A stretch of 64,000 nucleotides of DNA from PALSA-660 sp963726435 (GCA_963726435.1 CAVSCJ010000004.1:372001-436000), one strand, 5' to 3'; positions 41,631 through 50,772 are shown, counted from the first letter of the stretch. Notes: generated by a model not told the origin, from the letters alone. Numbers and translations: made by a program.

Positions 41631-42371
41631 ATGGAAGCCAATCCGACCGTTCTGGTCGTGGACGACGATCCGTCGATCGTCGACATGATCCGTTTCGGGC
41701 TCGAGTCCGACGGGATGCGCGTTCTTACCGCTGGCGACGGCGGCGAGGCGATCGACGTCTTGGGGCACAGCCCGGTGGACGTCATCCTCCTCGACATCAT
41801 GATGCCGCGCGTTGACGGCTGGATGGCGCTGATGGAGATCCGCAACAACGTCGCCACCGCCGACGTCCCGGTCATCATGCTGACGGCGAAGACCCAGGAC
41901 CTCGCCAAGATCCTCGCGTTCAAGCAGGGCGTTCAGCAGTACGTGACCAAGCCGTTCAACATCCTCGAGCTGTCCGCGCGCGTGCGCTCGCTCGTGACCA
42001 CGCGCGTGCACGCGGCGGAGAGCGCGGGCGCGGAAGGCGAGTTCCGCAAGATCCCGGTGCGCAAGGGCGGCCGCACTGTGCTGCTGTCGATCGACGACAT
42101 CGTCTACATCTCGGCGAAGAACAAGTCGACCTACGTGCACACCTACGAGAACCAGTTCCTCGTCGACCAGACGCTGGGGGAGATCGAGAAGCGGCTGCTG
42201 CGCGAGAACTTCCACCGCATCCACCGCAGCTACATCGTGAACCTGAACTGTATCAAGGAGATCATGCGGGCCGAGGGCGGCTACGCCGTGGTCGTCACCG
42301 ACCGCGACGAGACGCACATCCCCGTGGCGAGGCGCGAGATCCATTCGTTCAGGGAGATCGTCGGGATCTAG
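41631..42371 (+). CDS. Response regulator with LytTR DNA-binding domain
   Basis: 246 residues. Receiver domain with V-V-D-D-D-P-S, the phospho-acceptor in V-I-L-L-D-I-M-M-P and the Lys of V-T-K-P-F; then a LytTR domain (I-V-Y-I-S-A-K-N-K-S-T-Y-V-H-T ... F-H-R-I-H-R-S-Y-I-V-N) near residues 150-240. LytTR regulators bind direct repeats upstream of target genes. The ATG at 41631 is preferred, with GGAGG 5 bases before it. No histidine kinase lies beside it, so it is an orphan here. Converges on the next gene with 4 bases overlap. Confidence 0.9.
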   Translation: MEANPTVLVVDDDPSIVDMIRFGLESDGMRVLTAGDGGEAIDVLGHSPVDVILLDIMMPRVDGWMALMEIRNNVATADVPVIMLTAKTQDLAKILAFKQGVQQYVTKPFNILELSARVRSLVTTRVHAAESAGAEGEFRKIPVRKGGRTVLLSIDDIVYISAKNKSTYVHTYENQFLVDQTLGEIEKRLLRENFHRIHRSYIVNLNCIKEIMRAEGGYAVVVTDRDETHIPVARREIHSFREIVGI

Positions 42372-42805
42372 TAGACGTCCTCCCACGTGATCTCGTGCGG
42401 GTAGTCTGAGCGCACGGTCCCAGGCCCGTGGCCCTCGAGTCTCCACTTCGCGCCGTCCCAAGTGACGAACCACAGCTCGTTCTGGTACTCCGGGCCTGCA
42501 TCCGTCCGTGCCTGGAACCACCAGATCCCTCCCGGCGACCGCCCTATGCCCAAGACGCTCGCGCTCTTGATCGGGGCCTCGGGGTAGAGCTTCTTGGCCG
42601 TCTTCAGGATGGCTGCCTCGGCCTTGGCGATCGAGGGTCGGGGGATGGAGGTCGTTTCGACCGACGGGGTCGCGGAGGTCGAGATGGTCGGGGCGGGATC
42701 GTCCAGGACGCCGGAGATCCGGCAGCCGCCCAGCAGCACGGTCGTCGCGACCGCTGCCAGCGCGATCCCTGCGCGTACAGATCCGATGTGACGCACAGAC
42801 CTCAC
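42368..42805 (-). CDS. Lipoprotein of unknown function
   Basis: 145 residues. Lipobox L-L-G-G-C (about 24-28) after a hydrophobic signal, a Thr/Ser-rich linker, then a compact domain with W-W-F-Q-A-R and E-L-W-F-V-T-W-D-G-A-K-W-R-L-E, a pattern seen in small beta-rich lipoproteins. No family recognised. Outer-face location is inferred from the signal. Confidence 0.6.
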   Translation of the reverse strand: MRSVRHIGSVRAGIALAAVATTVLLGGCRISGVLDDPAPTISTSATPSVETTSIPRPSIAKAEAAILKTAKKLYPEAPIKSASVLGIGRSPGGIWWFQARTDAGPEYQNELWFVTWDGAKWRLEGHGPGTVRSDYPHEITWEDVY

Positions 42806-42827
42806 CTCATCCGGCCAGGTCGATCGC

Positions 42828-44192
42828 CTAGTTCCGAAGCCCGCTCAGCGGCGCCGGCACGCGGCCGCCTCTGCGCGCGAGTCGCGTCCCGGCCCAGCCG
42901 TTGACCGACATGACGGGAGCGCCTCCCAGAAGGCCTCCGAACTCCACGCTGTCCCCGGCGATCTTGCCGGGTGCGGGTATGAGCCGCGCGGCGGTCGTCT
43001 TGGAGTTCGCGACGCCGATCGCGCACGCGTCGCCGATCACGCCCGCGAGCGTCTCGGCGCTCGTGTCGCCCGGGACCGCGATCATGTCGAGGCCCACCGA
43101 ACAGACCGACATCATCGCCTCGAGCTTCTCGAGAGTCAGCGCGCCCTCGCGCACCGCGCGCACCATGTTCGCGTCCTCCGAGACCGGGATGAACGCGCCG
43201 GACAGTCCTCCGGCTCGCGACGTGCCCATGGCGCCGCCCTTCTTGACCGCATCGTTGAGCAGCGCGAGCGCCATCGTGGTGCCGGGTCCGCCGCATCGCT
43301 CGACCCCGATCGCCTCGAGGATCGCAGCGACGCTGTCGCCCTCGGCGGGCGTCGGCGCGAGCGAGAGGTCGACGATGCCGCATTCGACGCCCAAGCGCCG
43401 AGACGCCTCCCGCGCCACGAGTTCGCCCATGCGCGTGATCTTGAACGCGGTCGCCTTGATGGCCTCGGCCACCTCGGTGAGGTCGGCGTCGGGCGAAAGC
43501 GAGTCGACCACGGCGCGCACCGCGCCCGGCCCCGAGATCCCCACGTTGACGACTTCGTCGGGCTCCCCCGAGCCGTGGACCGCGCCGGCCATGAACGGGT
43601 TGTCCTCGACCATGTTGCAGAACACGACCAGCTTGGCGCAGGCGATGGCGTCGCGGTCGGCCGTGGCCGCAGCGCACGCCTTGACGGTCCGGGCCATCAG
43701 CAGGACCGCGTCCCAATTGATGCCGGCGCGCGTGGTCGCGACGTTGACGGAGGCACACACGCGCTCCGTTGTCGCGAGCGCAGAGGGGATCGACTCGATC
43801 AGCCGGCGGTCGGCCTCGCCGATGCCCTTGTGCACGAGCGCGGAGAAGCCGCCGACGAAGTCGACGCCCACATGCGCGCCCGCGCGGTCGAGCGCGAGGG
43901 CGATCGGCGAGAGGTCCCGGGCGCCGCACGCGGCCACGATCTCCGCTACCGGTGTGACCGAGATGCGCTTGTTCACGATCGGGATGCCGTACTCGCGTGA
44001 TACCGCGTCGGCGACCGGCACGAGGCGCTCGGCCGCCCGGGTCACGCGTTCGTAGACGCGCCGCGCGATCTCCTGCACGTCGTCGGCTGCGCAGGAGCGC
44101 AGAGACAGCCCCAGTGTCACTGTGCGGACGTCGAGGTGCTGGCGCCCGATCATCTCGAGCGTCTCGGCGATCTCCTCGGGCTCGATGCGCAT
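42828..44192 (-). CDS. UPF0210/PFL family protein
   Basis: 454 residues. Begins I-E-P-E-E-I-A-E-T-L-E-M-I and contains I-P-I-V-N-K-R-I-S-V-T-P, A-H-V-G-V-D-F-V-G-G-F-S-A-L-V and G-G-P-G-T-T-M-A-L-A-L-L-N-D, matching the UPF0210 family, whose fold is related to pyruvate formate-lyase/RNR barrels, without a known reaction. No glycyl-radical motif is apparent at the C-terminus. It follows an ACT-domain gene by 12 bases; these two are a conserved pair. Confidence 0.9.
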   Translation of the reverse strand: MRIEPEEIAETLEMIGRQHLDVRTVTLGLSLRSCAADDVQEIARRVYERVTRAAERLVPVADAVSREYGIPIVNKRISVTPVAEIVAACGARDLSPIALALDRAGAHVGVDFVGGFSALVHKGIGEADRRLIESIPSALATTERVCASVNVATTRAGINWDAVLLMARTVKACAAATADRDAIACAKLVVFCNMVEDNPFMAGAVHGSGEPDEVVNVGISGPGAVRAVVDSLSPDADLTEVAEAIKATAFKITRMGELVAREASRRLGVECGIVDLSLAPTPAEGDSVAAILEAIGVERCGGPGTTMALALLNDAVKKGGAMGTSRAGGLSGAFIPVSEDANMVRAVREGALTLEKLEAMMSVCSVGLDMIAVPGDTSAETLAGVIGDACAIGVANSKTTAARLIPAPGKIAGDSVEFGGLLGGAPVMSVNGWAGTRLARRGGRVPAPLSGLRN

Positions 44193-44204
44193 CCGGTGCG
44201 CCCC

Positions 44205-44480
44205 CTAGATCCGGTGCATCGCGCGGAACACGTCCTCGCGCTGCAGGGTGACCTGCAGCCCGATCTCCTCGCCGACCCCGGCTAACGCGGCCTGCACCTT
44301 GTCGAACGGGCACACATCCTCGTCGACGGTGACCAGCATCGTCATCGAGAAGATGCCGGTGATGATCGTCTGACGGATGTCCTCGATGTTCGCTCCGTTC
44401 TCCGCCAGCGCGGCGCTGACGGCCGCGACGATGCCGACGCGGTCCTCGCCCAGCACCGACAGGATCGCTCGTGTCTTCAC
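44205..44480 (-). CDS. ACT domain protein (UPF0237)
   Basis: 91 residues from a GTG: K-T-R-A-I-L-S-V-L-G-E-D-R-V-G-I-V-A-A-V-S, a stand-alone ACT domain of the type found upstream of UPF0210 genes and predicted to bind small ligands (often amino acids). Regulates an unknown partner, presumably the UPF0210 protein with which it is always adjacent. Confidence 0.9.
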   Translation of the reverse strand: MKTRAILSVLGEDRVGIVAAVSAALAENGANIEDIRQTIITGIFSMTMLVTVDEDVCPFDKVQAALAGVGEEIGLQVTLQREDVFRAMHRI

Positions 44481-44593
44481 CGTGGGCTTCCTCTCTTCAG
44501 GGGCCTGCAGGTCCGGCGTTTCGCTTCGGGCGGAGACTGACCATACAATGGGGCGGCGGCTGCGGTAAAGCGAGGGCTTCGGCAGGGGGCGAC

Positions 44594-44815
44594 GTGGCGG
44601 TTCCCATCACTCAGGTGAAGGTCGGCGACGTCGTTCGCCTGAAGAAGCCGCACGCGTGCGGGGCCAACGAGTGGGAGGTAACGAAGCTCGGCATGGACAT
44701 CGGGCTGTCGTGCGCGAGCTGCCAGCGCAAGGTGCGCCTGATGCGCTCCGAGTTCGACCGCAGGTTCCGGGGATTCGTGCGACGCGCCGGTGACGGAGGA
44801 AGCCCGACTCCCTAG
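44594..44815 (+). CDS. DUF951 protein
   Basis: 73 residues from a GTG (AGGGGGC upstream). V-K-V-G-D-V-V-R-L-K-K-P-H-A-C-G-A-N-E-W, then C-A-S-C and R-K-V, the DUF951 pattern with a small Cys-x2-Cys zinc site. Function unknown; short Bacillota/Actinomycetota protein. Converges on the next gene with overlapping ends. Confidence 0.85.
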   Translation: MAVPITQVKVGDVVRLKKPHACGANEWEVTKLGMDIGLSCASCQRKVRLMRSEFDRRFRGFVRRAGDGGSPTP

Positions 44816-45714
44816 TCGTGCCGGACGAACCCGGGCGGGTCGTGGCCGAACACCCACTGCTCGTGGGGCTTCGGGATGGTGTTCACCTGGACGTGGGTGT
44901 GGTTGCCGCCGTCCAGCGTGTAGTTGCGCAGCTGCAGCCCTGAGACCACCGACGCCAGATCCCGGACGCTCGCGATGCGGGTCGTGCCTCCGACCACCCG
45001 CTCGCCCTCGGCGATCGCCGGGTCCGTCACGTGAAGGACTATGACGTCGAGGTCGTCCCAAGCATCCGGTTTGATGTGGATCTCGTAGTCGTCGTACTTC
45101 TTGTACAGCTTGTAGGGCCGGATCTGCATCACTGTGCCGTCGACAGGCGAGAAGACCGCGGTGCCGGCTGCGGCTCCGCAGTCCACCGCGGTGTCCTGCT
45201 TCCCCCCACTGCTGCTGCGCCAGAGCTGCAGCGCGTAGCCGGTCCACACCCCATCGGAGTCCTCGGAGGCGTCCTCGGGCGTCGCAGCGACCGTGGCCTC
45301 GCCGCCGGCCTTGAGAGTGGCGCGCGCGGCCTTGACCGCCTCGCGGGCGCGAGCCGGACTGCCCGAAGCGACCAGCGCGCGCAAAGGCACGGTGTCGCGG
45401 TACGACGACTGATGGAACACGAGAGCCGTCACCGCGGAGGCGGGGACCGGCAGCCGCAGCCTCTCGGCGCGCAGGGAGGCGAATACCGGAGTGGGAGCGG
45501 CCGGGATCTCCATCGTCGCGAGGGCGCTCCAGGCGTCGGGCGCAGACGCCACCTGCACGGCCGGCTTCTTCTGGGGAGCGAGAAGCGCCAGCGCTGCGGC
45601 CGCTATCACGAAGAACGCGACCACACCGAGCACCGCCGTGAGTCGCGCGCGGCCGGCGTCACGGGACGTGCGTCGCCCGCGGCGAGGAGGGGAGTCTGCT
45701 CTCGGCTGTGCCAT
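44812..45714 (-). CDS. Degenerate M23 (LytM) domain membrane-anchored protein
   Basis: 300 residues: basic N-terminus, one membrane helix (A-V-L-G-V-V-A-F-F-V-I-A-A-A-A-L-A-L-L), then a spacer and a C-terminal LytM-like domain beginning A-V-F-S-P-V-D-G-T-V. The HxH of the family is present as H-T-H-V-Q-V, but the upstream H-x-x-x-D zinc ligands are not seen, so it is probably catalytically dead, perhaps a regulator of wall hydrolases. Divergent from the V-type ATPase operon. Confidence 0.65.
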   Translation of the reverse strand: MAQPRADSPPRRGRRTSRDAGRARLTAVLGVVAFFVIAAAALALLAPQKKPAVQVASAPDAWSALATMEIPAAPTPVFASLRAERLRLPVPASAVTALVFHQSSYRDTVPLRALVASGSPARAREAVKAARATLKAGGEATVAATPEDASEDSDGVWTGYALQLWRSSSGGKQDTAVDCGAAAGTAVFSPVDGTVMQIRPYKLYKKYDDYEIHIKPDAWDDLDVIVLHVTDPAIAEGERVVGGTTRIASVRDLASVVSGLQLRNYTLDGGNHTHVQVNTIPKPHEQWVFGHDPPGFVRHD

Positions 45715-45874
45715 GGCTCCAGAGGGGTCGCGGGATCGATACGCACCGACGTACGGTCGCGGGCACAGTATAGGGGCTGGCGCGCGGGTGTCCGAGCGCC
45801 GCGTGCGGTAAGATTCTGCGAACCGTGTTCCGGGGCCAACCGGCCCCCGAGGCGATCGTCCGGGAAGAGGGTCC

Positions 45875-46180
45875 GTGGAGAAGCTCGAACGCGTCCTGGT
45901 CGCGGAGGAGGAAGCGCGATCGGCGCTCGCCGACGCGCAAACCGAGGCCGCCGCTATCCGCACGGCCGCCGTTGAGGACGCCCGGGCCATCGAGGCCGAG
46001 GCGGCCGAGGCCTCGAGGCAGGCCGTCGCATCCGAACGCGAGGCGACGCTGGCCAAGGCGCATGCGGATGCTGATGCCATCGCGAACGAGGCGGCCGCGG
46101 TCGTCACGAGGACCATCGGTGCGGCCCGCGGCCGCTTGGACGAAGCGGTCCGTCGCATCGTGGGATCGCTGGAGGCTTAG
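45875..46180 (+). CDS. V-type ATPase subunit H/G (coiled-coil peripheral stalk)
   Basis: 101 residues from a GTG with GAAGAGG upstream. An almost continuous Ala/Glu-rich helix (A-E-E-E-A-R-S-A-L-A-D-A-Q-T-E-A) with no hydrophobic core, as in the AhaH/NtpF-type peripheral stalk subunit that pairs with subunit E. First gene of the ATPase operon. The call rests on composition and position. Confidence 0.75.
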   Translation: MEKLERVLVAEEEARSALADAQTEAAAIRTAAVEDARAIEAEAAEASRQAVASEREATLAKAHADADAIANEAAAVVTRTIGAARGRLDEAVRRIVGSLEA

Positions 46181-46186
46181 CACCGC

Positions 46187-48376
46187 ATGTCCGTGGCGCG
46201 CATGTCCAGGGTCGAGGTCGTAGGGTATCAGCCGGTGCTCGACGACGTGCTCGACGCCCTGCAGCGCGTGGGTGTCGTCCAGATCGAGTCGGCCCCCGAG
46301 GAGATGGCGACATCGGCGCTGGACCCCGAAGACGAGCGCTTTCGCCGCCTGGAGGAATACGCGGCGGACGCACACTTCGTGCGGAACTTCCTCGGCCGGT
46401 ATCACGCTTCGACCCAGCCGTTCTCCACATTCGTCAGCGAGAAGACCCACGTGCCGCTCGACGAATTCGCCCGCCTCGATCCCTCCTACGAGCTTCGGCA
46501 TCTGTACCAGCAATGCGTCGACATCGCCGATCGCATCGCGGCGGGCAAGCGCGAGAAGGTCCGGATGGAGCACCTCGTCCGCGACTTGGAGCCGTGGCTC
46601 GGCGTGCATCTCCAGATCTCTCATTGGAGGGGTGCCGAGCACGTCGCGCTCATGACGGGCACGGTCCCCTCGAACGACTCCGAGCGCATCCGCGCGATGC
46701 TCAGGGAGGCATCGCCACTCGCGTCGGTCGCCGAGTACGGCGGGGTCGGTCTCCGCCAGGCCTGGATCGTTCTGGCCCACCGATCGGAACTCGAGACGAT
46801 CCGCGCGGCGCTGGCGGCCACGCAGTTCGTCGAGGTCGCTTTCCCTGGCTTGTCCGACTACCCCGCGGAGGAGTCGGCTCGGGCGACTGACCGTATCGGC
46901 GAGATCGTGCCGGCGATCGCGGCCGCCGAGAGCGCGGCCAGGAAGCTGGCGGATGAGCACTACTCTCACGCCGTGACCATCGATGAGGCGATCGACGGCG
47001 AGAGGATCGCCGCCCACGTGCTCGAGCGCGTCGGCCGCACCGAGCGCGCCTTCGCACTGACCGGCTGGGTGCGGGCGTCCCTCGTCGAGGAGCTGCGTGC
47101 GGCGCTCGCTCCGTGGCACGAGTCGCTCGACGTGGAGACGCGAGATCCACGGACCGACGAGGATCCGCCCGTCGAGCTCGACAACCCTCGCATCCTGAAG
47201 CCCTTCGAACTGCTGACGGACCTCTACGGTCGTCCGTCCTACCGTGAGCTCGATCCGACGCCACTGATCGCGCCCTTCTTCCTGCTCTTCTTCGCGATCT
47301 GCATAAGCGACGTCGGCTATGGCGCCATGCTCATAGCGGGTTCGTGGCTCATCAAGACGAAGCTGGACGTGGCGCCCGGCGTGAAGCGCTTCCTGGACCT
47401 CATGATGATCGGCGGCGCGGGTGCGATGGCGGTCGGAGTCGCGTTCGCGAGCTACTTCGCGATCCCGGTCGAGTCGTTGCCGCCCTTCCTGCGCGCATTG
47501 CAGCTTCTCGATCCGCTCTCGCAGTTGCCCACCTTCCTTGTGGCGGTGATCGTCCTCGGCGTGGTCCAGGTCTTCTTCGGGGTGGGGATCGCTGCCTACG
47601 ATGCCTTCAGACGCGGTGACGCGGCGGACGCGATCTCCGAGCAGCTCTCGACGATCTTCCTGTTCGCGATGATCGCGGTGTGCGCCTGGGGGTACTCGTC
47701 CGGCGCTCCCTTGGTCGGACGCTTCGCGCTGGTGATAGGTCTCATCGCGACGATGCTGATGCAGGGGCGCACGATCACCGCAGCGCTCGGAAGGTCTGAC
47801 GTGCCCGTCTGGGACCGGGCGATCGGGTGGGCCTGGCTCGGGGGCATGCTCGCCTGGTCGGTGTCGCTCGCAGTTGGCGGGCCGGGGTTCTTCCTCTGGA
47901 TCGTCTCCGGCGTGACGCTGGCCGGTCTCTTCGTCTCCAGGACCGTGCGTCGGTCGGTCGTCTCGCTGCTCGGCGGCGCGTATGCCGTCTACGGGATGTC
48001 GTCGTTCTTGGGCGACATCCTGTCCTACTCGCGCCTCGCCGCTCTCGGACTCTCGGGCGCGCTCGTCGGGATGGTGTTCAACATCCTTGCCGGGCTGGTG
48101 TGGGAGCCCGTAGGCGGGTTGTGGGCATCGGGCGGGTTCGGGCTGCTCGGCGGCGCGGTCGTCGCCCTGTTGGCTGGCGCCGTGTTCGTCTTCGGGCACG
48201 TCTTCAACGTCGTGATCAACCTGCTGGGCGCGTTCGTGCATCCCGCGCGTCTGCAGTACGTGGAGTTCTTCAGCAAGTTCTACTCCGGAGGAGGACGGGC
48301 ACTCGTCCCGTTCCGCTTCGCGACACGGTCCGTCGTATTGGATGCCGGCTCTGTCCGGCAGGAGGGAGCAAGGTAG
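46187..48376 (+). CDS. atpI: V-type ATPase subunit I (membrane a-subunit)
   Basis: 729 residues, full length. N-terminal cytoplasmic coiled region (about 1-340), then G-R-P-S-Y-R-E-L-D-P-T-P and about eight transmembrane helices, including F-F-A-I-C-I-S-D-V-G-Y-G-A and D-I-L-S-Y-S-R-L-A-A-L-G-L, the region with the essential Arg that faces the rotor ring. Forms the ion half-channels of the membrane sector. Stop codon overlaps the GTG of subunit K by one base. Confidence 0.93.
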   Translation: MSVARMSRVEVVGYQPVLDDVLDALQRVGVVQIESAPEEMATSALDPEDERFRRLEEYAADAHFVRNFLGRYHASTQPFSTFVSEKTHVPLDEFARLDPSYELRHLYQQCVDIADRIAAGKREKVRMEHLVRDLEPWLGVHLQISHWRGAEHVALMTGTVPSNDSERIRAMLREASPLASVAEYGGVGLRQAWIVLAHRSELETIRAALAATQFVEVAFPGLSDYPAEESARATDRIGEIVPAIAAAESAARKLADEHYSHAVTIDEAIDGERIAAHVLERVGRTERAFALTGWVRASLVEELRAALAPWHESLDVETRDPRTDEDPPVELDNPRILKPFELLTDLYGRPSYRELDPTPLIAPFFLLFFAICISDVGYGAMLIAGSWLIKTKLDVAPGVKRFLDLMMIGGAGAMAVGVAFASYFAIPVESLPPFLRALQLLDPLSQLPTFLVAVIVLGVVQVFFGVGIAAYDAFRRGDAADAISEQLSTIFLFAMIAVCAWGYSSGAPLVGRFALVIGLIATMLMQGRTITAALGRSDVPVWDRAIGWAWLGGMLAWSVSLAVGGPGFFLWIVSGVTLAGLFVSRTVRRSVVSLLGGAYAVYGMSSFLGDILSYSRLAALGLSGALVGMVFNILAGLVWEPVGGLWASGGFGLLGGAVVALLAGAVFVFGHVFNVVINLLGAFVHPARLQYVEFFSKFYSGGGRALVPFRFATRSVVLDAGSVRQEGAR

Positions 48377-48871
48377 TGAAGGATCTCATGTGGGGGATGG
48401 CGGGAACGGACTGGGCGCATGCTGGGGGCCGGTATCGCCGCGATCCTCGCGGGCATCGGTTCCGCGTGGGGCATCGCGATCGCGAGCGCCACGGTCTCCG
48501 GAATCCTGTCCGAGGACGACACCAAGTTCGGCAAGCTGCTTCCACTTGCCGCCATGCCGGGCACGCAGGGCATCTACGGGTTCATCGCCGCGGTGCTCGT
48601 CATCATCTTCTTCGGTCTTCTGGGCGGTAAGGTCGACCTGCCCGCAGCCGCGGGGTTCAAGATCTTCCTGGCCTGCCAACCCGTCGGATGGCTGTGCTTC
48701 ATCTCCGCCTACTGGCAGGGCAGGGCGGGGGCATCGGCTGCTGGGATCATCGGGGCCGACAAGCAGGCGCCGGCGTTGATCTTCCCCGCGCTCGTCGAGA
48801 CCTACGCGGTGCTCGCGCTCATCGTGACGATCCTCATGCTGCTCGGCCTGCGCGCTGCCTACGGGGCGTAG
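48376..48871 (+). CDS. atpK: V-type ATPase subunit K (rotor proteolipid), apparent frameshift near the start
   Basis: About 165 residues. Two tandem hairpins (G-A-G-I-A-A-I-L-A-G-I-G-S-A-W-G and G-R-A-G-A-S-A-A-G-I-I-G), four helices, as in 16-kDa K subunits. The ion-binding acid is in F-P-A-L-V-E-T-Y-A-V in the last helix. One extra C at 48418 puts the first 14 codons (GTG 48376 onward, G-T-D-W-A) out of frame with the rest; removing it gives a normal N-terminus. The acid plus T-Y pattern could suit Na+ or H+; not decided. Confidence 0.85.
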
Positions 48872-48875
48872 CCAC

Positions 48876-49460
48876 GTGGCCATCGACGACATCGTCGCGC
48901 GGATAGCCGCCGACGCGGGTGACGAGGCGCGCGCGCTGATCGACGCAGCGACAGCCGACGCGGACCGCCTGCGCGCGGACGCTCGCGCACGCGCGGACGC
49001 GCGCACCGAGCGCGAGGCCGCGAAGGGCAGGAGGGACGCGGAGCGCGACGCTGCGACGATCCTGGCGAACGCCCGACTGCGGGCGCGAGACGAGTTGCTG
49101 ACCGCGCGCCAGGCCCTCGACGTCGAGGCTCTGGACCGCTTGGTCGCGGGACTCGAGTCGCTCGACGATGCCCGCTATGCGGCCCTGTTGGCGCGCGCGA
49201 TCGCCGGAGCGGATGACGGTTGTTCGGCGCTGGGCATCGGGACAGCGGACGCACAGCGGCTGCGCGGCGTGCTGCCCGACGCTCTGGCGGCTGCCGGAGT
49301 GAGCCTGAAGATCGAGGACGCGCCGGCCGACGTGGAACGCGGCATCGTGCTCGTGGGCGACCGCGTGCGGGTGGAGGTCTCTGCCGCGGCGATGGTGGCG
49401 TCGCGGCGCGACGCCCTGCTGGCCGAGGTAGACGCGGCTCTCTTCGGGGCGGGTGAGTAG
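48876..49460 (+). CDS. atpE: V-type ATPase subunit E (peripheral stalk)
   Basis: 194 residues from a GTG. N-terminal Ala/Arg/Glu-rich helix (D-E-A-R-A-L-I-D-A-A-T-A-D-A-D) and a C-terminal alpha/beta head (D-D-A-R-Y-A-A-L-L-A-R-A-I), matching subunit E/NtpE. With H it forms the peripheral stalk linking the catalytic head to subunit I. Confidence 0.85.
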   Translation: MAIDDIVARIAADAGDEARALIDAATADADRLRADARARADARTEREAAKGRRDAERDAATILANARLRARDELLTARQALDVEALDRLVAGLESLDDARYAALLARAIAGADDGCSALGIGTADAQRLRGVLPDALAAAGVSLKIEDAPADVERGIVLVGDRVRVEVSAAAMVASRRDALLAEVDAALFGAGE

Positions 49461-49468
49461 CGAAAGCC

Positions 49469-50446
49469 ATGGCGCGACGGAGCCATTCGACCGCTTACGG
49501 GTTCGCGACGGGACGCGTGATGGTCCTGCGTACGCGCCTGCTGGGGCGCGCCGCCTACGAGCGGCTGCTCGACGCTCCGACCTTCGACGACCAGCGCCGC
49601 GTGCTGACCGAGACCCATCTCGGGCGGTTCCTCGACAACGTTCACAGTGTCTCGGACGTCGAGCGGGCGATCGACGAGTCCCTTCGCGGCCTGTACGACG
49701 ACTTCCTGCACCGCGCGGGCCTGCCCGATGCGGTGGTCTCGTTCTTCGAGACGCCCTACGACTTCTCTGCGCTCAAGGCGGTTCTACGCTCGCGACTGTT
49801 CGGTGTGCGGATCGACCCCCCTCTCGTGAGACTCGGAGCCGTGTCTGCCGAGGAGTTCGAGTCGCCAGAAGTGCTTCCCGGAGCCTTGGGAAGCGCCGCG
49901 CGCGCAGCGTTGCAGTCCGGCGCGGCTGATGGTGCGGAAGCGATGGACGCGAAGGTGGACGCGGCGCTCTACGCCGAGCTCGCGAGACTCGCGCGTGAGT
50001 CTCGCATCGGCCTTCTGCAGAGGCTGGTCGAGCGTCAGGCCGACGCGTCGAACGCGAAGGTGCTGCTGCGTTGCGCCCTCGGGGGCCGCAGCGCCGCAGA
50101 TGCGCGCGCGATGCTGGTGCCGGGGGGCACTTGGGATGCACGCAAGGCCGCGACGCAGGTGAGTGCCCCGGCGACCCTTGCCGAGGAGATAGTCCGCGCG
50201 CGCGTGCTTGGTGCCGCGCGCCCGGAAGATTTGCTCGATCTGGAGCGTCTGGACTTGGTCGTCGACTCCGCAACTGCTTCTCTCGAACGCGATGCGGCCC
50301 GCGGGCCGGTGGGTCCCGAGCCGGTGCTCGCCTACCTGATGCAGCGCCGCGCGCAGGCGGTCATGGTGCGCGCCGTGCTCGTCGGCCGCCTCTCGGGACT
50401 GCCGCGCGAACTGGTCGCGATGCGGGTCAGGGGGATGGCCTCGTGA
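49469..50446 (+). CDS. atpC: V-type ATPase subunit C (central-stalk/ring adaptor, d-like)
   Basis: 325 residues. All-helical, with G-R-V-M-V-L-R-T-R-L-L and F-E-T-P-Y-D-F-S-A-L-K-A-V-L-R near the middle and C-terminal L-A-Y-L-M-Q-R-R-A-Q-A-V-M-V-R, typical of NtpC/AtpC, which caps the rotor ring and receives the central shaft. Overlaps subunit F by four bases (GTGA). Confidence 0.9.
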   Translation: MARRSHSTAYGFATGRVMVLRTRLLGRAAYERLLDAPTFDDQRRVLTETHLGRFLDNVHSVSDVERAIDESLRGLYDDFLHRAGLPDAVVSFFETPYDFSALKAVLRSRLFGVRIDPPLVRLGAVSAEEFESPEVLPGALGSAARAALQSGAADGAEAMDAKVDAALYAELARLARESRIGLLQRLVERQADASNAKVLLRCALGGRSAADARAMLVPGGTWDARKAATQVSAPATLAEEIVRARVLGAARPEDLLDLERLDLVVDSATASLERDAARGPVGPEPVLAYLMQRRAQAVMVRAVLVGRLSGLPRELVAMRVRGMAS

Positions 50447-50772
50447 GCGACCTGGTCGCGATCGTCGGTGACGGGTCTTCCGTGGCGGGGTTCGGCCCGC
50501 TCGGACTCGCCGTCTTTACCGTCGAGGATCCGGCCGAGGCCCGGGAGCTGTGGCCGGTGCTCACGGACGGCAGCTATGGAGTGGTGTTCATCACCGAGCC
50601 GGTATACGCGGCGGTGGCGGATCTCGCGGCCGAGACGGCCGACCAGCCGGTGCCCGCAGTGACAGTGATCCCCGGGGCGGGCAACCCCGGAGGAGTGGGA
50701 CGAGAGAAGCTCGAACGCGCGATCGTACGCGCACTCGGCACGACCGTGCCGTTCGGAAGTGAGGAAGCCTAG
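50443..50772 (+). CDS. atpF: V-type ATPase subunit F
   Basis: 109 residues from a GTG overlapping subunit C. V-A-I-V-G-D-G-S-S-V-A-G-F-G-P-L-G-L and G-V-V-F-I-T-E-P-V-Y-A match subunit F (NtpG/AtpF), the small alpha/beta part of the central shaft. Ends directly before subunit A. Confidence 0.92.
   Translation: MSDLVAIVGDGSSVAGFGPLGLAVFTVEDPAEARELWPVLTDGSYGVVFITEPVYAAVADLAAETADQPVPAVTVIPGAGNPGGVGREKLERAIVRALGTTVPFGSEEA

Noticed and set aside
45659..48241. 860-codon open frame on the minus strand opposite V-ATPase subunit I
   Set aside because: GC-rich antisense shadow: low-complexity His/Arg/Asp-rich translation, no family resemblance, and the plus-strand gene is unmistakable.
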